A stretch of DNA of 52,255 nt from a virus. The notes beneath the pieces are model-generated. The model saw only the letters and a list, made by a program, of their open reading frames with translations. It was not told the DNA's origin and made no database searches. Shown one piece after another: positions 15,621 to 24,828 of the stretch (its first letter is position 1; the number at the start of each line of letters is the position of its first letter). The stretch lies in IMG/VR virus record IMGVR_UViG_3300025154_000016, positions 1-52,255 of that record; one strand, written 5' to 3'. Position numbers and translations under genes: made by a program.

Positions 15621-15884
15621 ATGGTACAAATTGGAATTATTTCAAACAGACAATCTTTATTGTCTGAAATTGATGAAAGATTTGAATTTGCAGTAAAACG
15701 AATTGCAAATTTATTTGAATTACAAAAAATGGAAAATCTTGAAAAAAGATATCCTGATCCGGTTGAATGTAATAAAATTTGGAATGAAATTAATAATGAA
15801 ATTGAAAAAACGAGTAAGGAACGAGATACATTACAAGACATGTATCAAATGTTAATTCGAAATTATGAAATTAAATTTTTATAA
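15621..15884 (+). CDS. Helical hypothetical protein, 87 aa
   Basis: Helical, Glu/Lys-rich protein resembling a short coiled coil. The ATG at 15621 follows AGGTGAAATTT, the usual SD cassette here; the GTG at 15612 is part of that SD. Function unknown. Confidence 0.65.
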   Translation: MVQIGIISNRQSLLSEIDERFEFAVKRIANLFELQKMENLEKRYPDPVECNKIWNEINNEIEKTSKERDTLQDMYQMLIRNYEIKFL

Positions 15885-16024
15885 TCTCTATATAAACCTC
15901 GCTTTATTTTTTATAACTTTTTACCCTTGAAAATCCTATAAATTATAAGAGATTTAATTCCCGACATTATAATCTAAACGAGTGAACTTATTCTAATCTC
16001 ATTCTAATACTCATATAGAGTCTT
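15885..16024 (+). promoter_or_regulatory. Intergenic region with palindrome
   Basis: 140 bases with CCTATAAATTATAAG at 15935-15949 and AT-rich flanks, about 75 nt before the next start. Likely a promoter or operator for the following three genes. Confidence 0.4.
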
Positions 16025-16288
16025 ATGATATTACAACCTATTTGTTTAGTGAACTGGTTTGGTCTTTATTCTGACCTAAAAACTGATCTTTTACCTGCTG
16101 AAAAATCTGGATTAATTGAAGCTTTTTGGTGTGATCTTCAATCAATTAAATGTGACATTCGCTTTTTACAGATCAAATTAGGTTTTTCTGATCTCGCATC
16201 TTATCAAGCTCCGATTTTAGCTCGCATTGTAGAATTAAAATTGATCTTAAAAACAATTAGTGAAATCGGATTAGAACTTCTTTTTTAA
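16025..16288 (+). CDS. Hypothetical protein, 87 aa
   Basis: Leu/Ile-rich helical protein with Trp and Cys residues in the N-terminal half. It is not clearly membrane-spanning. No family recognised and no strong SD. Confidence 0.6.
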   Translation: MILQPICLVNWFGLYSDLKTDLLPAEKSGLIEAFWCDLQSIKCDIRFLQIKLGFSDLASYQAPILARIVELKLILKTISEIGLELLF

Positions 16289-16315
16289 ATCAAATTCAAA
16301 CAAGAGAACCTTAAC

Positions 16316-16618
16316 ATGTCAACACAACTCTATCGGATTCATTTTCAAAATCCCGTTAAATGGCGGGAAGATGTCGATTGTATTATTCGACCGCTCGAAG
16401 AAAAACGACAATTAAAAACCTTTATTCGAGATAGTGAAGAAAAAGGGTATTTAATCCTTCGTTTAAAGAAAGGATCAACCGATTTAACCAAATTAGAATC
16501 CTTCGAGAAATATAATCAACATTCTCAAAAATGGGAGACATTATTTGTTACTAAATTAAATCAAATCTATTATCTCGATTATATTCATAAAATCGAAAGG
16601 AGAAAGAAAAATGTATAA
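16316..16618 (+). CDS. Hypothetical protein, 100 aa
   Basis: Basic alpha/beta protein, unrecognised. Its 3' end overlaps the next gene by eight bases, indicating a shared transcript. Confidence 0.65.
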   Translation: MSTQLYRIHFQNPVKWREDVDCIIRPLEEKRQLKTFIRDSEEKGYLILRLKKGSTDLTKLESFEKYNQHSQKWETLFVTKLNQIYYLDYIHKIERRKKNV

Positions 16619-16841
16619 TTACCTCTGCGATCCGGGCATTCTCATTCACAATCAAAAGATTAAAGGCTGGGTGATTTGCTTCATTAATGATAGCAATCAA
16701 TTAGATCTCTATAAAGACCCTTATCAATATGAACTCGATCAGAAAAAATACAGTGATAATTTATTCTTTAAAACGCTTAAAGAGTTTAAAAACTGGTGCA
16801 AGCGGAACGAAATAGACGACAAGTATATAAAGAGAGTTTAA
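16611..16841 (+). CDS. Hypothetical protein, 76 aa
   Basis: Starts within the end of the previous gene, preceded by AAAGGAGA. Contains a short hydrophobic strand (GWVICFIND) and a basic C-terminal helix. Unknown. Confidence 0.65.
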   Translation: MYNYLCDPGILIHNQKIKGWVICFINDSNQLDLYKDPYQYELDQKKYSDNLFFKTLKEFKNWCKRNEIDDKYIKRV

Positions 16842-17242
16842 TTTTTTCTATACTTTTCAAAAAAGATCATCTTAATATCTCTTTTTGATCACGAACCATT
16901 AAAATGATCAGAACCCACCAAAATGTAACTAAACCAACTAAACTTCAATACTCTTAATAAACTAATAGATGACGGATAATAAGATCCTTAATCTCACTAA
17001 GAACAATAAGAAGAAATTTTGTACTATTTATCTCTAATTACTATAATACTAAGATCTTCGAGATCCAAACTGACGATTGAAAAATGAGTATGCGAATCTT
17101 ATTGTCCGTCAACCCTGGTTTTTCCCCTTTAGTTGGTTTACTTACAAAATGATCCATTCCGATCTTTTACATTCTTGTCATTTTTTCCTTTGGCTTTGCA
17201 GAAATGCAAACCCTTAAGAATGATCTTTTTCTCTATCCTCCT
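16842..17242 (+). other. Gene-free region upstream of the packaging genes
   Basis: About 400 bases with no supported gene. It holds an imperfect hairpin of A- and T-rich arms at 16857-16888 that could end the upstream transcript, a small palindrome GATCT-TCG-AGATC at 17053-17065 beside TATA-like sequence, and a perfect hairpin TTTGCA-GAAA-TGCAAA (GNRA loop) at 17195-17210. A late promoter is likely here; no SD is apparent. Confidence 0.45.
17195..17210 (+). promoter_or_regulatory. GNRA-loop hairpin in the late leader
   Basis: Six-base-pair stem TTTGCA/TGCAAA capped by GAAA. It contains an ATG at 17204 that would extend the HNH gene but would be buried in the stem, so translation probably starts further downstream. 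It may stabilise or regulate the late mRNA leader. Confidence 0.45.
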
Positions 17243-17548
17243 ATGAATACTGACTCTATGAAAAAATCCCGGGCTAAATACAATTTAACCCATAAAAAAG
17301 AACGCGCTCAACATTCTCATGACATTCATCAACAAAAAAAAGCGCAAATTCATCAACAATATTATACAAATATCGCTTGTTCTCAATGTGGTGCAACGAA
17401 TAAACGAATTATTTATCATCACCTTGACCCAACCTCTAAACAACGTGATCCTATTACCGCTTTTCACCGTAATCATTTAGAAGAACTTTCTAATTGTATT
17501 CCACTCTGTTATTCTTGTCATCAAAAATTACATCATCAAAAAAAATAA
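17243..17548 (+). CDS. HNH-type endonuclease
   Basis: 101 aa from ATG 17243. A basic helical N-terminus (RAKYNLTHKKERAQ) leads into a zinc-stabilised HNH core: CSQCG, then the catalytic-type YHHLDP, then NCIPLCYSCHQKLHH. The order and spacing match HNH endonucleases of the beta-beta-alpha-metal class. HNH enzymes often sit beside terminase and can assist packaging by cutting concatemers. The start is uncertain (17204, 17243 or 17258). Confidence 0.8.
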   Translation: MNTDSMKKSRAKYNLTHKKERAQHSHDIHQQKKAQIHQQYYTNIACSQCGATNKRIIYHHLDPTSKQRDPITAFHRNHLEELSNCIPLCYSCHQKLHHQKK

Positions 17549-17587
17549 TACAAAGTATTAAGTATTCTTATAGTCTTTATATAAAAC

Positions 17588-19441
17588 ATGGTCAAGGGGA
17601 AAGTCACGGATGAGACCTTACGGGAAATCGCGAAATATGAAGGTTATCTCGCACAAGGTAAGACCATTATTGAAATGGGAGAAATTGAACACGTCCCCAA
17701 ACAAACCATTTCCTATAGGTTAAAGAAATTAGGACTAACCCCTAACAAAACCAAACAAGCTGAAGTGTCAAAAAAAGAGGTATTGGACAAGAAAAGTCAA
17801 AAAGAAAATTTAGACTCAATCAGTAAATCACGCCATAAAAATTCTCCTGGTTCAAATGATGAGAATAAACAATCTGATGAAATCATGGAGATCATCAAAA
17901 CAGCGATCTTAGAAGGAAAGGATATTCCACCTAATGTGTTATATCTAATCGCGGTGCAGAATTTCACGGCGAATCCTTCCCCGCAGTGGTTCTCCGCGTT
18001 GCAAACGTTTATGAAAGATAAAGAGAAAATCGCTAAAGCAGATAATAAAGAATCAAACAAACCGCTGGTCTATCTCCGTCCGCCCAAATTTCATGCGAAG
18101 CAGCACGAAGTCGTGGAAGCGATTAAAGATCCTCGCTATAAACTGATTTTTGTGGAAGGGTGTCAACGTTCCGGGAAGTCTACATCTGTGTTTGCAGGAT
18201 TACATGAATTGACATTGGAATCCCCCCGACCGTTACGAATTGCGTTGTTAGCGGGAAAAGGAGGAAAAAATGGGCGAGATGGGGGATCAAAGGGTATTTT
18301 AGCGGATGTTCTCCGGGACCCGATTTTAGATAAAGTCAATAAACAAGTGTTGGATTTGTCCTCCCGCACGAATGACACGATCAAATGGTATAATGGGTCT
18401 GAACTGGTCGCGATGGATCTCACGGTCGCTTCCATTAAAGGGGCGGATAAAGAAATCGTGTGGATTGATGAGTTAGATGTAGCGATTAGTGAAGGGAATG
18501 ATAAACGGGAAGCGGTCGTGTCTGCCGTCAATACTATGCTCGCCACATCCGATTTCAAATTAATTCTTTCTTCGAATTTGGATAAAGGGCTTTACCAAAT
18601 CTTACGAGACGAGATTTTCAAATTACAAGAAGAGTGTGTCTGTTCGATTTCTATTCGGAAAGAAGATTGCCCACACTTAAACAGAGAGGATATTGCTTCG
18701 AATTATCGGATTGCAAAAACTATGTCGGATGCTCTACTCGGAGAAGGCTTTGGGCAAATGCGACTCGAAGGAGAGATGACGGGGCAGGGGGATTGCTTCA
18801 ATTTCGCAGCCGTGAATGATGCGTTCGATCGTTATACTCTTTATATGAGTATTATCAATAACAAATTGCCACCCATAAGATTTATGGCGATTGATCCTTC
18901 CGGCACAGGACATCCCTTCGGAGTCTTTATCGGAGCCTACGATCCCGATAAGGACGAACACGTGGAGATTGAATCGTTTGAGATTCAGATGGGTGATCCC
19001 AATACGCGAATTCAAGAGAAATCGAGTCCCCAACGGATTAATGAACTACTTTTAACGAAATGTCGCGAGAACGGGATTAAAAAGGTAGTCATCGAGTCCA
19101 ATAGTGGGGGACAAGCGATTGCCATCTTTTTACGGAACTATGGAATACAAGTGATCGAGCAGAATTTTGGGGGCAAGCAGTGCTATAATTCTCGGGCTAA
19201 TTATGTGACGCTCGCAAACTATCTACTCGATAATCGGAAGATCGTGTTAAAGAACGACAAACTCAAATCGGAATTAATTATCTATAACCCGTCAATTAAT
19301 AAAGAAGAGTTTAAGGGGGACGTGGCGGATGCCTTCTTGCATTATTGTTGGATTGCCGTCGGTGGGATGACCTATTTAGCCAAAAAAGCCCGTCAATCCA
19401 ACAAATCCCCAACATACACGAAATCATTCTGTGTGGGATAA
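17588..19441 (+). CDS. terL: Terminase large subunit
   Basis: 617 aa. ATPase domain: Walker A GCQRSGKS at 191-198, Walker B VWIDE at 291-295 and a coupling motif LSSN near 327-330. RNase H-like nuclease: AIDPSGTG with Asp436, VIESNSGG with Glu503, GDVADAF with Asp578/Asp581. This motor packages DNA into proheads and cuts it. Residues about 8-48 form a helix-turn-helix-like segment (LAQGKTIIEMGEI, VPKQTISYRLKKLGL), joined by a charged linker (55-100). No separate small terminase is found, so the N-terminal segment may provide DNA recognition. Preceded by TATA-like TTTATATAAAAC very close to the ATG, so it may be near-leaderless. Confidence 0.95.
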   Translation: MVKGKVTDETLREIAKYEGYLAQGKTIIEMGEIEHVPKQTISYRLKKLGLTPNKTKQAEVSKKEVLDKKSQKENLDSISKSRHKNSPGSNDENKQSDEIMEIIKTAILEGKDIPPNVLYLIAVQNFTANPSPQWFSALQTFMKDKEKIAKADNKESNKPLVYLRPPKFHAKQHEVVEAIKDPRYKLIFVEGCQRSGKSTSVFAGLHELTLESPRPLRIALLAGKGGKNGRDGGSKGILADVLRDPILDKVNKQVLDLSSRTNDTIKWYNGSELVAMDLTVASIKGADKEIVWIDELDVAISEGNDKREAVVSAVNTMLATSDFKLILSSNLDKGLYQILRDEIFKLQEECVCSISIRKEDCPHLNREDIASNYRIAKTMSDALLGEGFGQMRLEGEMTGQGDCFNFAAVNDAFDRYTLYMSIINNKLPPIRFMAIDPSGTGHPFGVFIGAYDPDKDEHVEIESFEIQMGDPNTRIQEKSSPQRINELLLTKCRENGIKKVVIESNSGGQAIAIFLRNYGIQVIEQNFGGKQCYNSRANYVTLANYLLDNRKIVLKNDKLKSELIIYNPSINKEEFKGDVADAFLHYCWIAVGGMTYLAKKARQSNKSPTYTKSFCVG

Positions 19442-19503
19442 ATTGTAAACCTTTTTAAATATAAGTACAATCTATTTAAGTAATGAAAATATAGGTGTTC
19501 TTC

Positions 19504-22464
19504 TTGGCCAAGAAAAATACACAAACCAAAGCCCTTACCGTTAAACGGAACGGGACTGTAAAGAGAAATGCCAACCCAGCGACGGGGTTAGACTTAACCG
19601 ACCAATATCAGTATTCTATGGGGCGGTATGTTGATCCGTTAATTCTCTATAAGATTCATAATAAAGCGAATGCCGAGATGCGAGAAGTGGTCGCCGAGGC
19701 TGATCCGATTGCGTCCGTGTTGACTCATCATTTCGCAGAATCCGCCAATACGAAAATGATTAAATTCTATGAATCGGATCAATTGGGGAGTCCTGAGATT
19801 CTACAAGATTTTCGATCAATGCTTAAACTGTTTAAATTCCAAGAGCATTGTAAAATGGTGATGCTCCGCGGGCAAACCCACGGTTGGTATATTGTGTATC
19901 CCTTTGTGGATGAGAATGGAATCCCGTTGTGTGAAATCTATAGCGAATATGAATGCAAAGCGGAATATATCAATTATGATCTTCAGAATAATATTCAGAC
20001 CTATCTCGTGCAATTTATTCCTCGCGTCGGATTTAGTCGCAATACCCATCTCCGACAAGTCCGTCGAATGTTCCAGAAAGACCAAGTAATTCATGGGACG
20101 AGAGGAACGTGGTGCTATGGGTTTGGGCATTCGATTCTGGAAGCGGCGTGGGATGCGATTACCAAACTCCGAGAAGAATCGCATACCAATGCCTTTAAAC
20201 AGAAGATCATGCCGTTTGTGCGAGTCCCGGACAATTGGGAAGATTCACAAATTGAAGATTTCATGAAAGCACTCTCTAAAATCGATCAAATGTCGGCGCT
20301 TGTGATGAAAGGGCATATTAATGAGAATACGGGGGAATATACTGATTTACCTGCAATTACATGGGCCACACCCGCGAATCAAACGCCCGCTAAACAGAGT
20401 CAAGGGTCTGGGGGATCGGTCTCTGATTTAAGTTCAGAATGGTCTCGTCTTACTGGTTCTACACGGAGAAGTGTTGCCTATTTCGTGGGTGGAGGAGCCA
20501 TTAGTGCTTCGCTCTCTGCCGCTGCCGTCGACTCGCTCGATGATGTGCAAGCCGATATCTCCGATTTTAACCAATATATCGATGAATTTATTGTGCCGTT
20601 CTGTAAATGGTTTGCCGAAGCCATCGGTTATAAATTACCAGAGACCTTTACGGTCAAAGGGTGGTGGGAATGGACCCGTGATGAAGCAGTTTACAATCAA
20701 CAACTCCAAACCCAACAACAACTTAAACAAGATGCAGAGACTCAAATTGAAGACGCTCAAAAAGAAAAGCGGAATTCGTATATTTTAGAGTATATTAAAG
20801 ATCAAGCATCGAAAGCGGATTTAACTCCGTTTGATCGGGAACTACAAGCCCGCTTAAATCAACGCATGAATGAATCTACCAAGCATCCCGATCAAATTTT
20901 AATGAGTGTTATCACCGAGATTACTCATGAAGCCTTAAATAATAGCGTCCAAACCGAATTAAGTAATTGTATCAAACAGAATATGAATATGCCGATGCAA
21001 GTCGTCGCTTCGTCGACTGTGAAAGGAGTCGGATTACAAGGATCAAAATTATTGGTGGAATTCCATAGCGGTACCAAATATAAAGGCGCCAAATATGCTT
21101 ACGAGTTAGGCGATAACGCCGAACAAGCGTGGTCCGATATGTTACAATCGACCTCGAAAGGAGGGTATGTCTGGGATAATTTGCGAGGAACCCAAATTGG
21201 GCCTGCATGGGGGACGGGCAATCCGACACCCGGAGGTACCACCGCATCGTTAGTCCCCTATGAAAAAACGGGACGGTTAGGACCGGGCTATATGGCGGGG
21301 TCTCGTCAAGAATATGAAAAGCAAGCGGCGGAATCCAAAGAATTCAAAGAAGAATCGTTAGGTGCGGATGGGAAAGCATTAGGGTCTAAACGATATGCTT
21401 ATCCCGAAGAACGCGGGTTTGAAAGTGGCCAACCTTCCGAGTTTTATACTGAAGAGCAAATGTATGGGGGACAAGGCCCTCAAACGGGAACTCCTTCAAT
21501 TTCCTCCGATAATACTACTGCAAATCCCGCTCAATCTGAACTCTCGATTACCGATTATCAAGGAATCGGAGATAACTTATCTACCAATACCCCTAAAAAA
21601 GAAGCCTATACTGCCGAATTCGTGTGGGGATCATCGAAAAATCCTCAAGGGTATGCCCAACGACCCAAAGGCATGAAAACGAAAACGGAAGCAAAAACAA
21701 CAGGAGTTGGGTTTGATTCGACTATCGACGGGAACTTTCCGTCGTTTTTTAATAGTTCGGTTATGAATCGCCGCAATATTGGAATCCAGATCGAGAAATT
21801 GGAAGATTTGCCACCCGCTGTGTTTATTCATCCACTTTTACAAGAGCATAATTCGATCTCTGGAATGCGTAAGAATCTTCATATCGGGTACGAGACGGCT
21901 CATAAACTTCTTGAACAAGATGATTTGAACGTCACTCGTTGTAATTTAGCAGCCGTGTCAACTGCTATGCATACAGCGAACCCCTTCTTATATAAAGTTG
22001 AAGGGGGATATCGGGCAGAATATATTTGTCCAGACTCGTTGAGACTGTTGGAGGGGGTCGAAGTGCCGTATGGACTATGGCATAACCTGGATGATGAGTC
22101 ATCTGCTGAATTACCCGAATGGCAAATTATCGGAACTTATAAAGTAGACCAGATTACGGGCGAGAAAGACCTATCAACTATTACGTATTTGGATAATTGG
22201 GAAGAAAAAGCGAATGAAGTCTTTACCAGACTGAAGGAAACTACCTATTATCAAGATCCGAAAGTCCAATGGTGGGTTGATAATTATATTGACAACGTCA
22301 AAAAAGGGATACATGGGGATGTGTCCACGGGAATTGTCACCGACGTGAAATACGACACAAAGCGAAATAAATGGATTCAAAAGAATATCAGACTGAAATC
22401 CGTTTCGGCAGTACCCATCGGAAACTGTACCAGACCGTTTTGCATGACCAAAGATAAAAAATAG
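19504..22464 (+). CDS. Portal protein fused to KTSC domain and putative prohead protease
   Basis: 986 aa from TTG 19504, preceded by AGGTG at five bases (a GTG at 19495 overlaps that SD). Residues about 40-400 have portal character: TKLREESHTNAFKQ, a Gly/Ser-rich tunnel-loop-like stretch and Gln-rich helices. About 500-575 matches a KTSC domain (VASSTVKGVG, LLVEFHSGTKY, SKGGYVWDNLRG). After a disordered, Gly/Pro/Ser-rich linker, about 750-986 resembles prohead proteases of the DUF2213/S78 type (WQIIGTYKVD, GIHGDVSTGIV, SVSAVPIGNCT). In most phages portal and protease are separate genes. The portal part is fairly secure, the protease part tentative. Confidence 0.8.
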   Translation: MAKKNTQTKALTVKRNGTVKRNANPATGLDLTDQYQYSMGRYVDPLILYKIHNKANAEMREVVAEADPIASVLTHHFAESANTKMIKFYESDQLGSPEILQDFRSMLKLFKFQEHCKMVMLRGQTHGWYIVYPFVDENGIPLCEIYSEYECKAEYINYDLQNNIQTYLVQFIPRVGFSRNTHLRQVRRMFQKDQVIHGTRGTWCYGFGHSILEAAWDAITKLREESHTNAFKQKIMPFVRVPDNWEDSQIEDFMKALSKIDQMSALVMKGHINENTGEYTDLPAITWATPANQTPAKQSQGSGGSVSDLSSEWSRLTGSTRRSVAYFVGGGAISASLSAAAVDSLDDVQADISDFNQYIDEFIVPFCKWFAEAIGYKLPETFTVKGWWEWTRDEAVYNQQLQTQQQLKQDAETQIEDAQKEKRNSYILEYIKDQASKADLTPFDRELQARLNQRMNESTKHPDQILMSVITEITHEALNNSVQTELSNCIKQNMNMPMQVVASSTVKGVGLQGSKLLVEFHSGTKYKGAKYAYELGDNAEQAWSDMLQSTSKGGYVWDNLRGTQIGPAWGTGNPTPGGTTASLVPYEKTGRLGPGYMAGSRQEYEKQAAESKEFKEESLGADGKALGSKRYAYPEERGFESGQPSEFYTEEQMYGGQGPQTGTPSISSDNTTANPAQSELSITDYQGIGDNLSTNTPKKEAYTAEFVWGSSKNPQGYAQRPKGMKTKTEAKTTGVGFDSTIDGNFPSFFNSSVMNRRNIGIQIEKLEDLPPAVFIHPLLQEHNSISGMRKNLHIGYETAHKLLEQDDLNVTRCNLAAVSTAMHTANPFLYKVEGGYRAEYICPDSLRLLEGVEVPYGLWHNLDDESSAELPEWQIIGTYKVDQITGEKDLSTITYLDNWEEKANEVFTRLKETTYYQDPKVQWWVDNYIDNVKKGIHGDVSTGIVTDVKYDTKRNKWIQKNIRLKSVSAVPIGNCTRPFCMTKDKK

Positions 22465-22465
22465 T

Positions 22466-22509
22466 CCAGACTAATTTGTCGGCAGTCTACCTTAGTCTGA
22501 TAAGTCTGG
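22466..22509 (+). promoter_or_regulatory. Competing stem-loops after the portal gene
   Basis: CCAGACTAA (22466-22474) can pair with TTAGTCTG (22492-22499) or, through CCAGACT, with AGTCTGG (22503-22509). The two pairings exclude each other. A third AGTCT lies at 22484-22488. With the following hairpin and U-tract this looks like an attenuator-style element between portal and capsid genes. Confidence 0.5.
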
Positions 22510-22522
22510 CTTTAAATACATG

Positions 22523-22544
22523 GGCTTAAATAGCCGTTTTTTTT
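22523..22544 (+). terminator. Hairpin plus U8 terminator-like element
   Basis: GGCT/AGCC stem with a five-base TAAAT loop (22523-22535), then G and eight T residues (22537-22544). Archaeal RNA polymerase terminates mainly at U-tracts, so this probably lowers or ends transcription after the portal gene. Confidence 0.55.
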
Positions 22545-22602
22545 ATATTTAATCAATTAAGGTCTATTTAAAGATCTTATAATTGATAAGGTGTGTCTCC
22601 TT
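22545..22602 (+). promoter_or_regulatory. Probable promoter before capsid genes
   Basis: AT-rich sequence with TTTATATTTAA near 22550 and a palindrome-family member CTTATAATTGATAAG at 22576-22590, followed by the SD AAGGTG. Together with the terminator just upstream it suggests separate transcription of the capsid genes. Confidence 0.45.
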
Positions 22603-23052
22603 TTGAAAAAGAAAGTCAAAAAAATGGTTGACGGCGTTGAACAAGAAGTCGAAGTCGATGTCGAAGACGAAGAGAAACGCAACGAATTACCTGACGGCTT
22701 ATTTGCCAAACGAATGATTTTAATGAAATCGGGGAATATGTCCGAAGAAGAAGTCAATCGGTGCAATAGTCTGAAAGATGCCGATGCGTTAATTGAATAT
22801 TATGGGTTAGCAAAGCAAAATAAAGCCCCCGAACCCGAACATAAAGGATCTGTGAGTGGTATTTCGCTTTTACCAAAAACAACCAATCCCGATCCCCGCA
22901 AACAATCCAATCAACGATTGAATAACGAACCCGAAGCCTATTCTGCTGAAGAATTGCTTGATCCGTTAGCAACCGCTGATAGTCGATTGAATCGGTATAT
23001 GGATAGTCCCGAAGTGCGGTTTATCCGCAATCCCGAAGGGAGGCTAATCTAA
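22603..23052 (+). CDS. Head-region protein, 149 aa (possible scaffold)
   Basis: Start set at TTG 22603 after AAGGTG; a GTG at 22591 lies in the SD. The product is hydrophilic with an acidic N-terminal stretch (EVEVDVEDEE) and a Pro/Asn-rich C-terminal half. Placed between the portal-protease fusion and the capsid genes, where scaffolding proteins usually lie. No domain recognised. Confidence 0.6.
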   Translation: MKKKVKKMVDGVEQEVEVDVEDEEKRNELPDGLFAKRMILMKSGNMSEEEVNRCNSLKDADALIEYYGLAKQNKAPEPEHKGSVSGISLLPKTTNPDPRKQSNQRLNNEPEAYSAEELLDPLATADSRLNRYMDSPEVRFIRNPEGRLI

Positions 23053-23053
23053 A

Positions 23054-23521
23054 ATGACTGCGAAAACAGCCGCATCTCATGTGGGTCCAACCATTTGTGT
23101 CTCTCGGAATTATAAAGCCGAATGGGGAGAACTCGCCGATGCGTATTATCCCGGAACTTTAGTGTATGAATCTGCACCGGGGATTTGGACTGCTGCGACT
23201 ACATCCGCAGGAAATTTAAACCGTGTAGGAATTGTGGGATTTAAAGCCCGCGTTGATTCGAATTTTGCTCGTAAAGATATTGATGATGCCTATTCAGCGG
23301 GTGATTCTGTCGAAATTATCGGCACTGGAGTGTGTACTGCTCGTATTGGAGATTTGAATGCAACGGCACTTCGAGGAGTCCGATTAACTTATTCTGCATC
23401 TGCGGGAATTTTCGCATTAATGGCCGCCACTGAAATCTGTTTAGCCACCGTGCATGAACCCGTTGCAGATAACGATACTTATCTCCGTGTCCGCTTAGAA
23501 GGCACGGGTTGGAGGGATTAA
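23054..23521 (+). CDS. Putative head decoration protein, 155 aa
   Basis: Beta-rich, Ala/Gly/Thr-rich protein without obvious enzymatic residues, directly before the major capsid gene. The outline (PGTLVYE, GIVGFKARVD, GDSVEIIGTGVC) resembles DUF2190-type capsid-stabilising proteins. GGGAGG precedes the ATG. Likely present in many copies on the capsid. Confidence 0.65.
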   Translation: MTAKTAASHVGPTICVSRNYKAEWGELADAYYPGTLVYESAPGIWTAATTSAGNLNRVGIVGFKARVDSNFARKDIDDAYSAGDSVEIIGTGVCTARIGDLNATALRGVRLTYSASAGIFALMAATEICLATVHEPVADNDTYLRVRLEGTGWRD

Positions 23522-23522
23522 A

Positions 23523-24662
23523 ATGGCACTCAAAAAAATTAATGTTGCGTATGAAAATTCGAATTTTTATTCGAACTTAGATGATAAAGATAAAGCATTA
23601 GTCGACAAAGGAGTCAGTCGTGTTAATGCTCAAATCATGAATGTCCGTAAAAACGGATTACCCGATGCTTATATCGGGAAAGGCAAACAAATGGCCGAAC
23701 GGTTAAACGCTAATCCATCCTATCTTACCGATGAAGCGGTTTATGCTCTTGATTCGGTTATTGCGATGACGGTTGAAGACCAGAATATGTATGGGGAAAT
23801 CATAGCCCCCGTAACCACCCCGCAAAGCGGAGTGAAGTGGTATAACAAATCCTATAAACTCGATGAATTGGATGTCAATAATGCTAAAACATGGCCACAT
23901 CCCGACAAGACCTTTAAAGATGTCGTGCAGTTTGGCTTAGGTGTCGAACCCGAGCAAGCGGAAGGGATGGGGTTCTCCATTGGATATGAAATTCCGTGGA
24001 CAGAAATCGCTGAAAGTGGGGGGTCTATTTATAGTCCTGATTTCTTCTATGCACTCAAAGCGGCAGAACGGATGGGAGTCATTATCGATGAAAACGGATT
24101 CCTTGGGGGACTCGGTGAACACATGTATTATGATTTCGGACTCAAAGGTCTCTTGAATCATGCATCGGCTCAAACCTTTACGACTTCAACTTTAACAACT
24201 TATGGAAATCTCCGATCGGGTCTTTGGAACGGGTTAGGGGATTTGAAAAAGCAATATGCTCCGGGCGAAACTGTATTGGTCATGAGTTCGGGAATTGCAT
24301 CCCAATTGTTCTATAACCGATTTACTTATCACGACACACCCGAATATGATTCGATTGCGAAAGAATTGCGACCGTTTATTTCCCGTGCGTATGTCGATGA
24401 TCGAATTATCGGTGCTACCGCAACCAACGCCAATCAAAAATGGGCTTTAATCAAGATTGGACGCACACTCCAATCTCGGAAATTGGTCTATCCTCTCCAA
24501 ACCAAGCCCCGCATGGATAAAACCTACGCTGAAGATATTAAAGAAGTCTTGATTCATGGGGATGTGTTAGCCCAATATGGACAATCACCTTTCCCAGTGA
24601 CTGTTAGTGCTTCGTTAACAACCACCGATACCGGGTATATCCCGAACGGAAGACTGTGGTAA
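23523..24662 (+). CDS. Major capsid protein, HK97 fold
   Basis: 379 aa. Position after the putative protease and decoration genes, length, and the mix of long N-terminal helix, extended E-loop-like region (PVTTPQSGVKW) and a C-terminal P/A-domain pattern (VLVMSSGIASQLF, WALIKIGRTL) fit an HK97-type capsid protein. Local GC and codon use are higher than in early genes, as expected for a highly expressed late gene. No separate N-terminal scaffolding region is obvious. The SD is GGAGG. Confidence 0.8.
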   Translation: MALKKINVAYENSNFYSNLDDKDKALVDKGVSRVNAQIMNVRKNGLPDAYIGKGKQMAERLNANPSYLTDEAVYALDSVIAMTVEDQNMYGEIIAPVTTPQSGVKWYNKSYKLDELDVNNAKTWPHPDKTFKDVVQFGLGVEPEQAEGMGFSIGYEIPWTEIAESGGSIYSPDFFYALKAAERMGVIIDENGFLGGLGEHMYYDFGLKGLLNHASAQTFTTSTLTTYGNLRSGLWNGLGDLKKQYAPGETVLVMSSGIASQLFYNRFTYHDTPEYDSIAKELRPFISRAYVDDRIIGATATNANQKWALIKIGRTLQSRKLVYPLQTKPRMDKTYAEDIKEVLIHGDVLAQYGQSPFPVTVSASLTTTDTGYIPNGRLW

Positions 24663-24828
24663 TCTTTCTTCTTTTTTTTATTAACTCATCTAAAATCCCT
24701 TTGACAAATGTTCAATTCATTTGGGGATTGTTCCGATAGCGGTCACGGACACCAAATAAACCCGCTGCTATGTTTGTACCTCCACGGAGGCTAAATGCAA
24801 TGAAAAACAACACAATAGGTGATCGCTA
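24663..24828 (+). promoter_or_regulatory. Structured leader with nine-codon ORF
   Basis: The gap contains an imperfect stem from ATAGCGG (24736-24742) with CCGCTGCTAT (24762-24771), then CCTC/GAGG (24779-24790) that folds over a strong SD GGAGG (24786-24790). The SD serves a nine-codon ORF (24800-24829, product MKNNTIGDR) whose TAA overlaps the start of the next gene. This suggests translational control of the repeat protein. Confidence 0.45.

Noticed and set aside
17084-17152. 22-codon ORF in the late leader
   Set aside because: No SD, no coupling to neighbours and no coding character.
17204-17242. Upstream ATG of the HNH gene
   Set aside because: It lies in a stable GNRA hairpin and has no SD; a downstream start is more likely.
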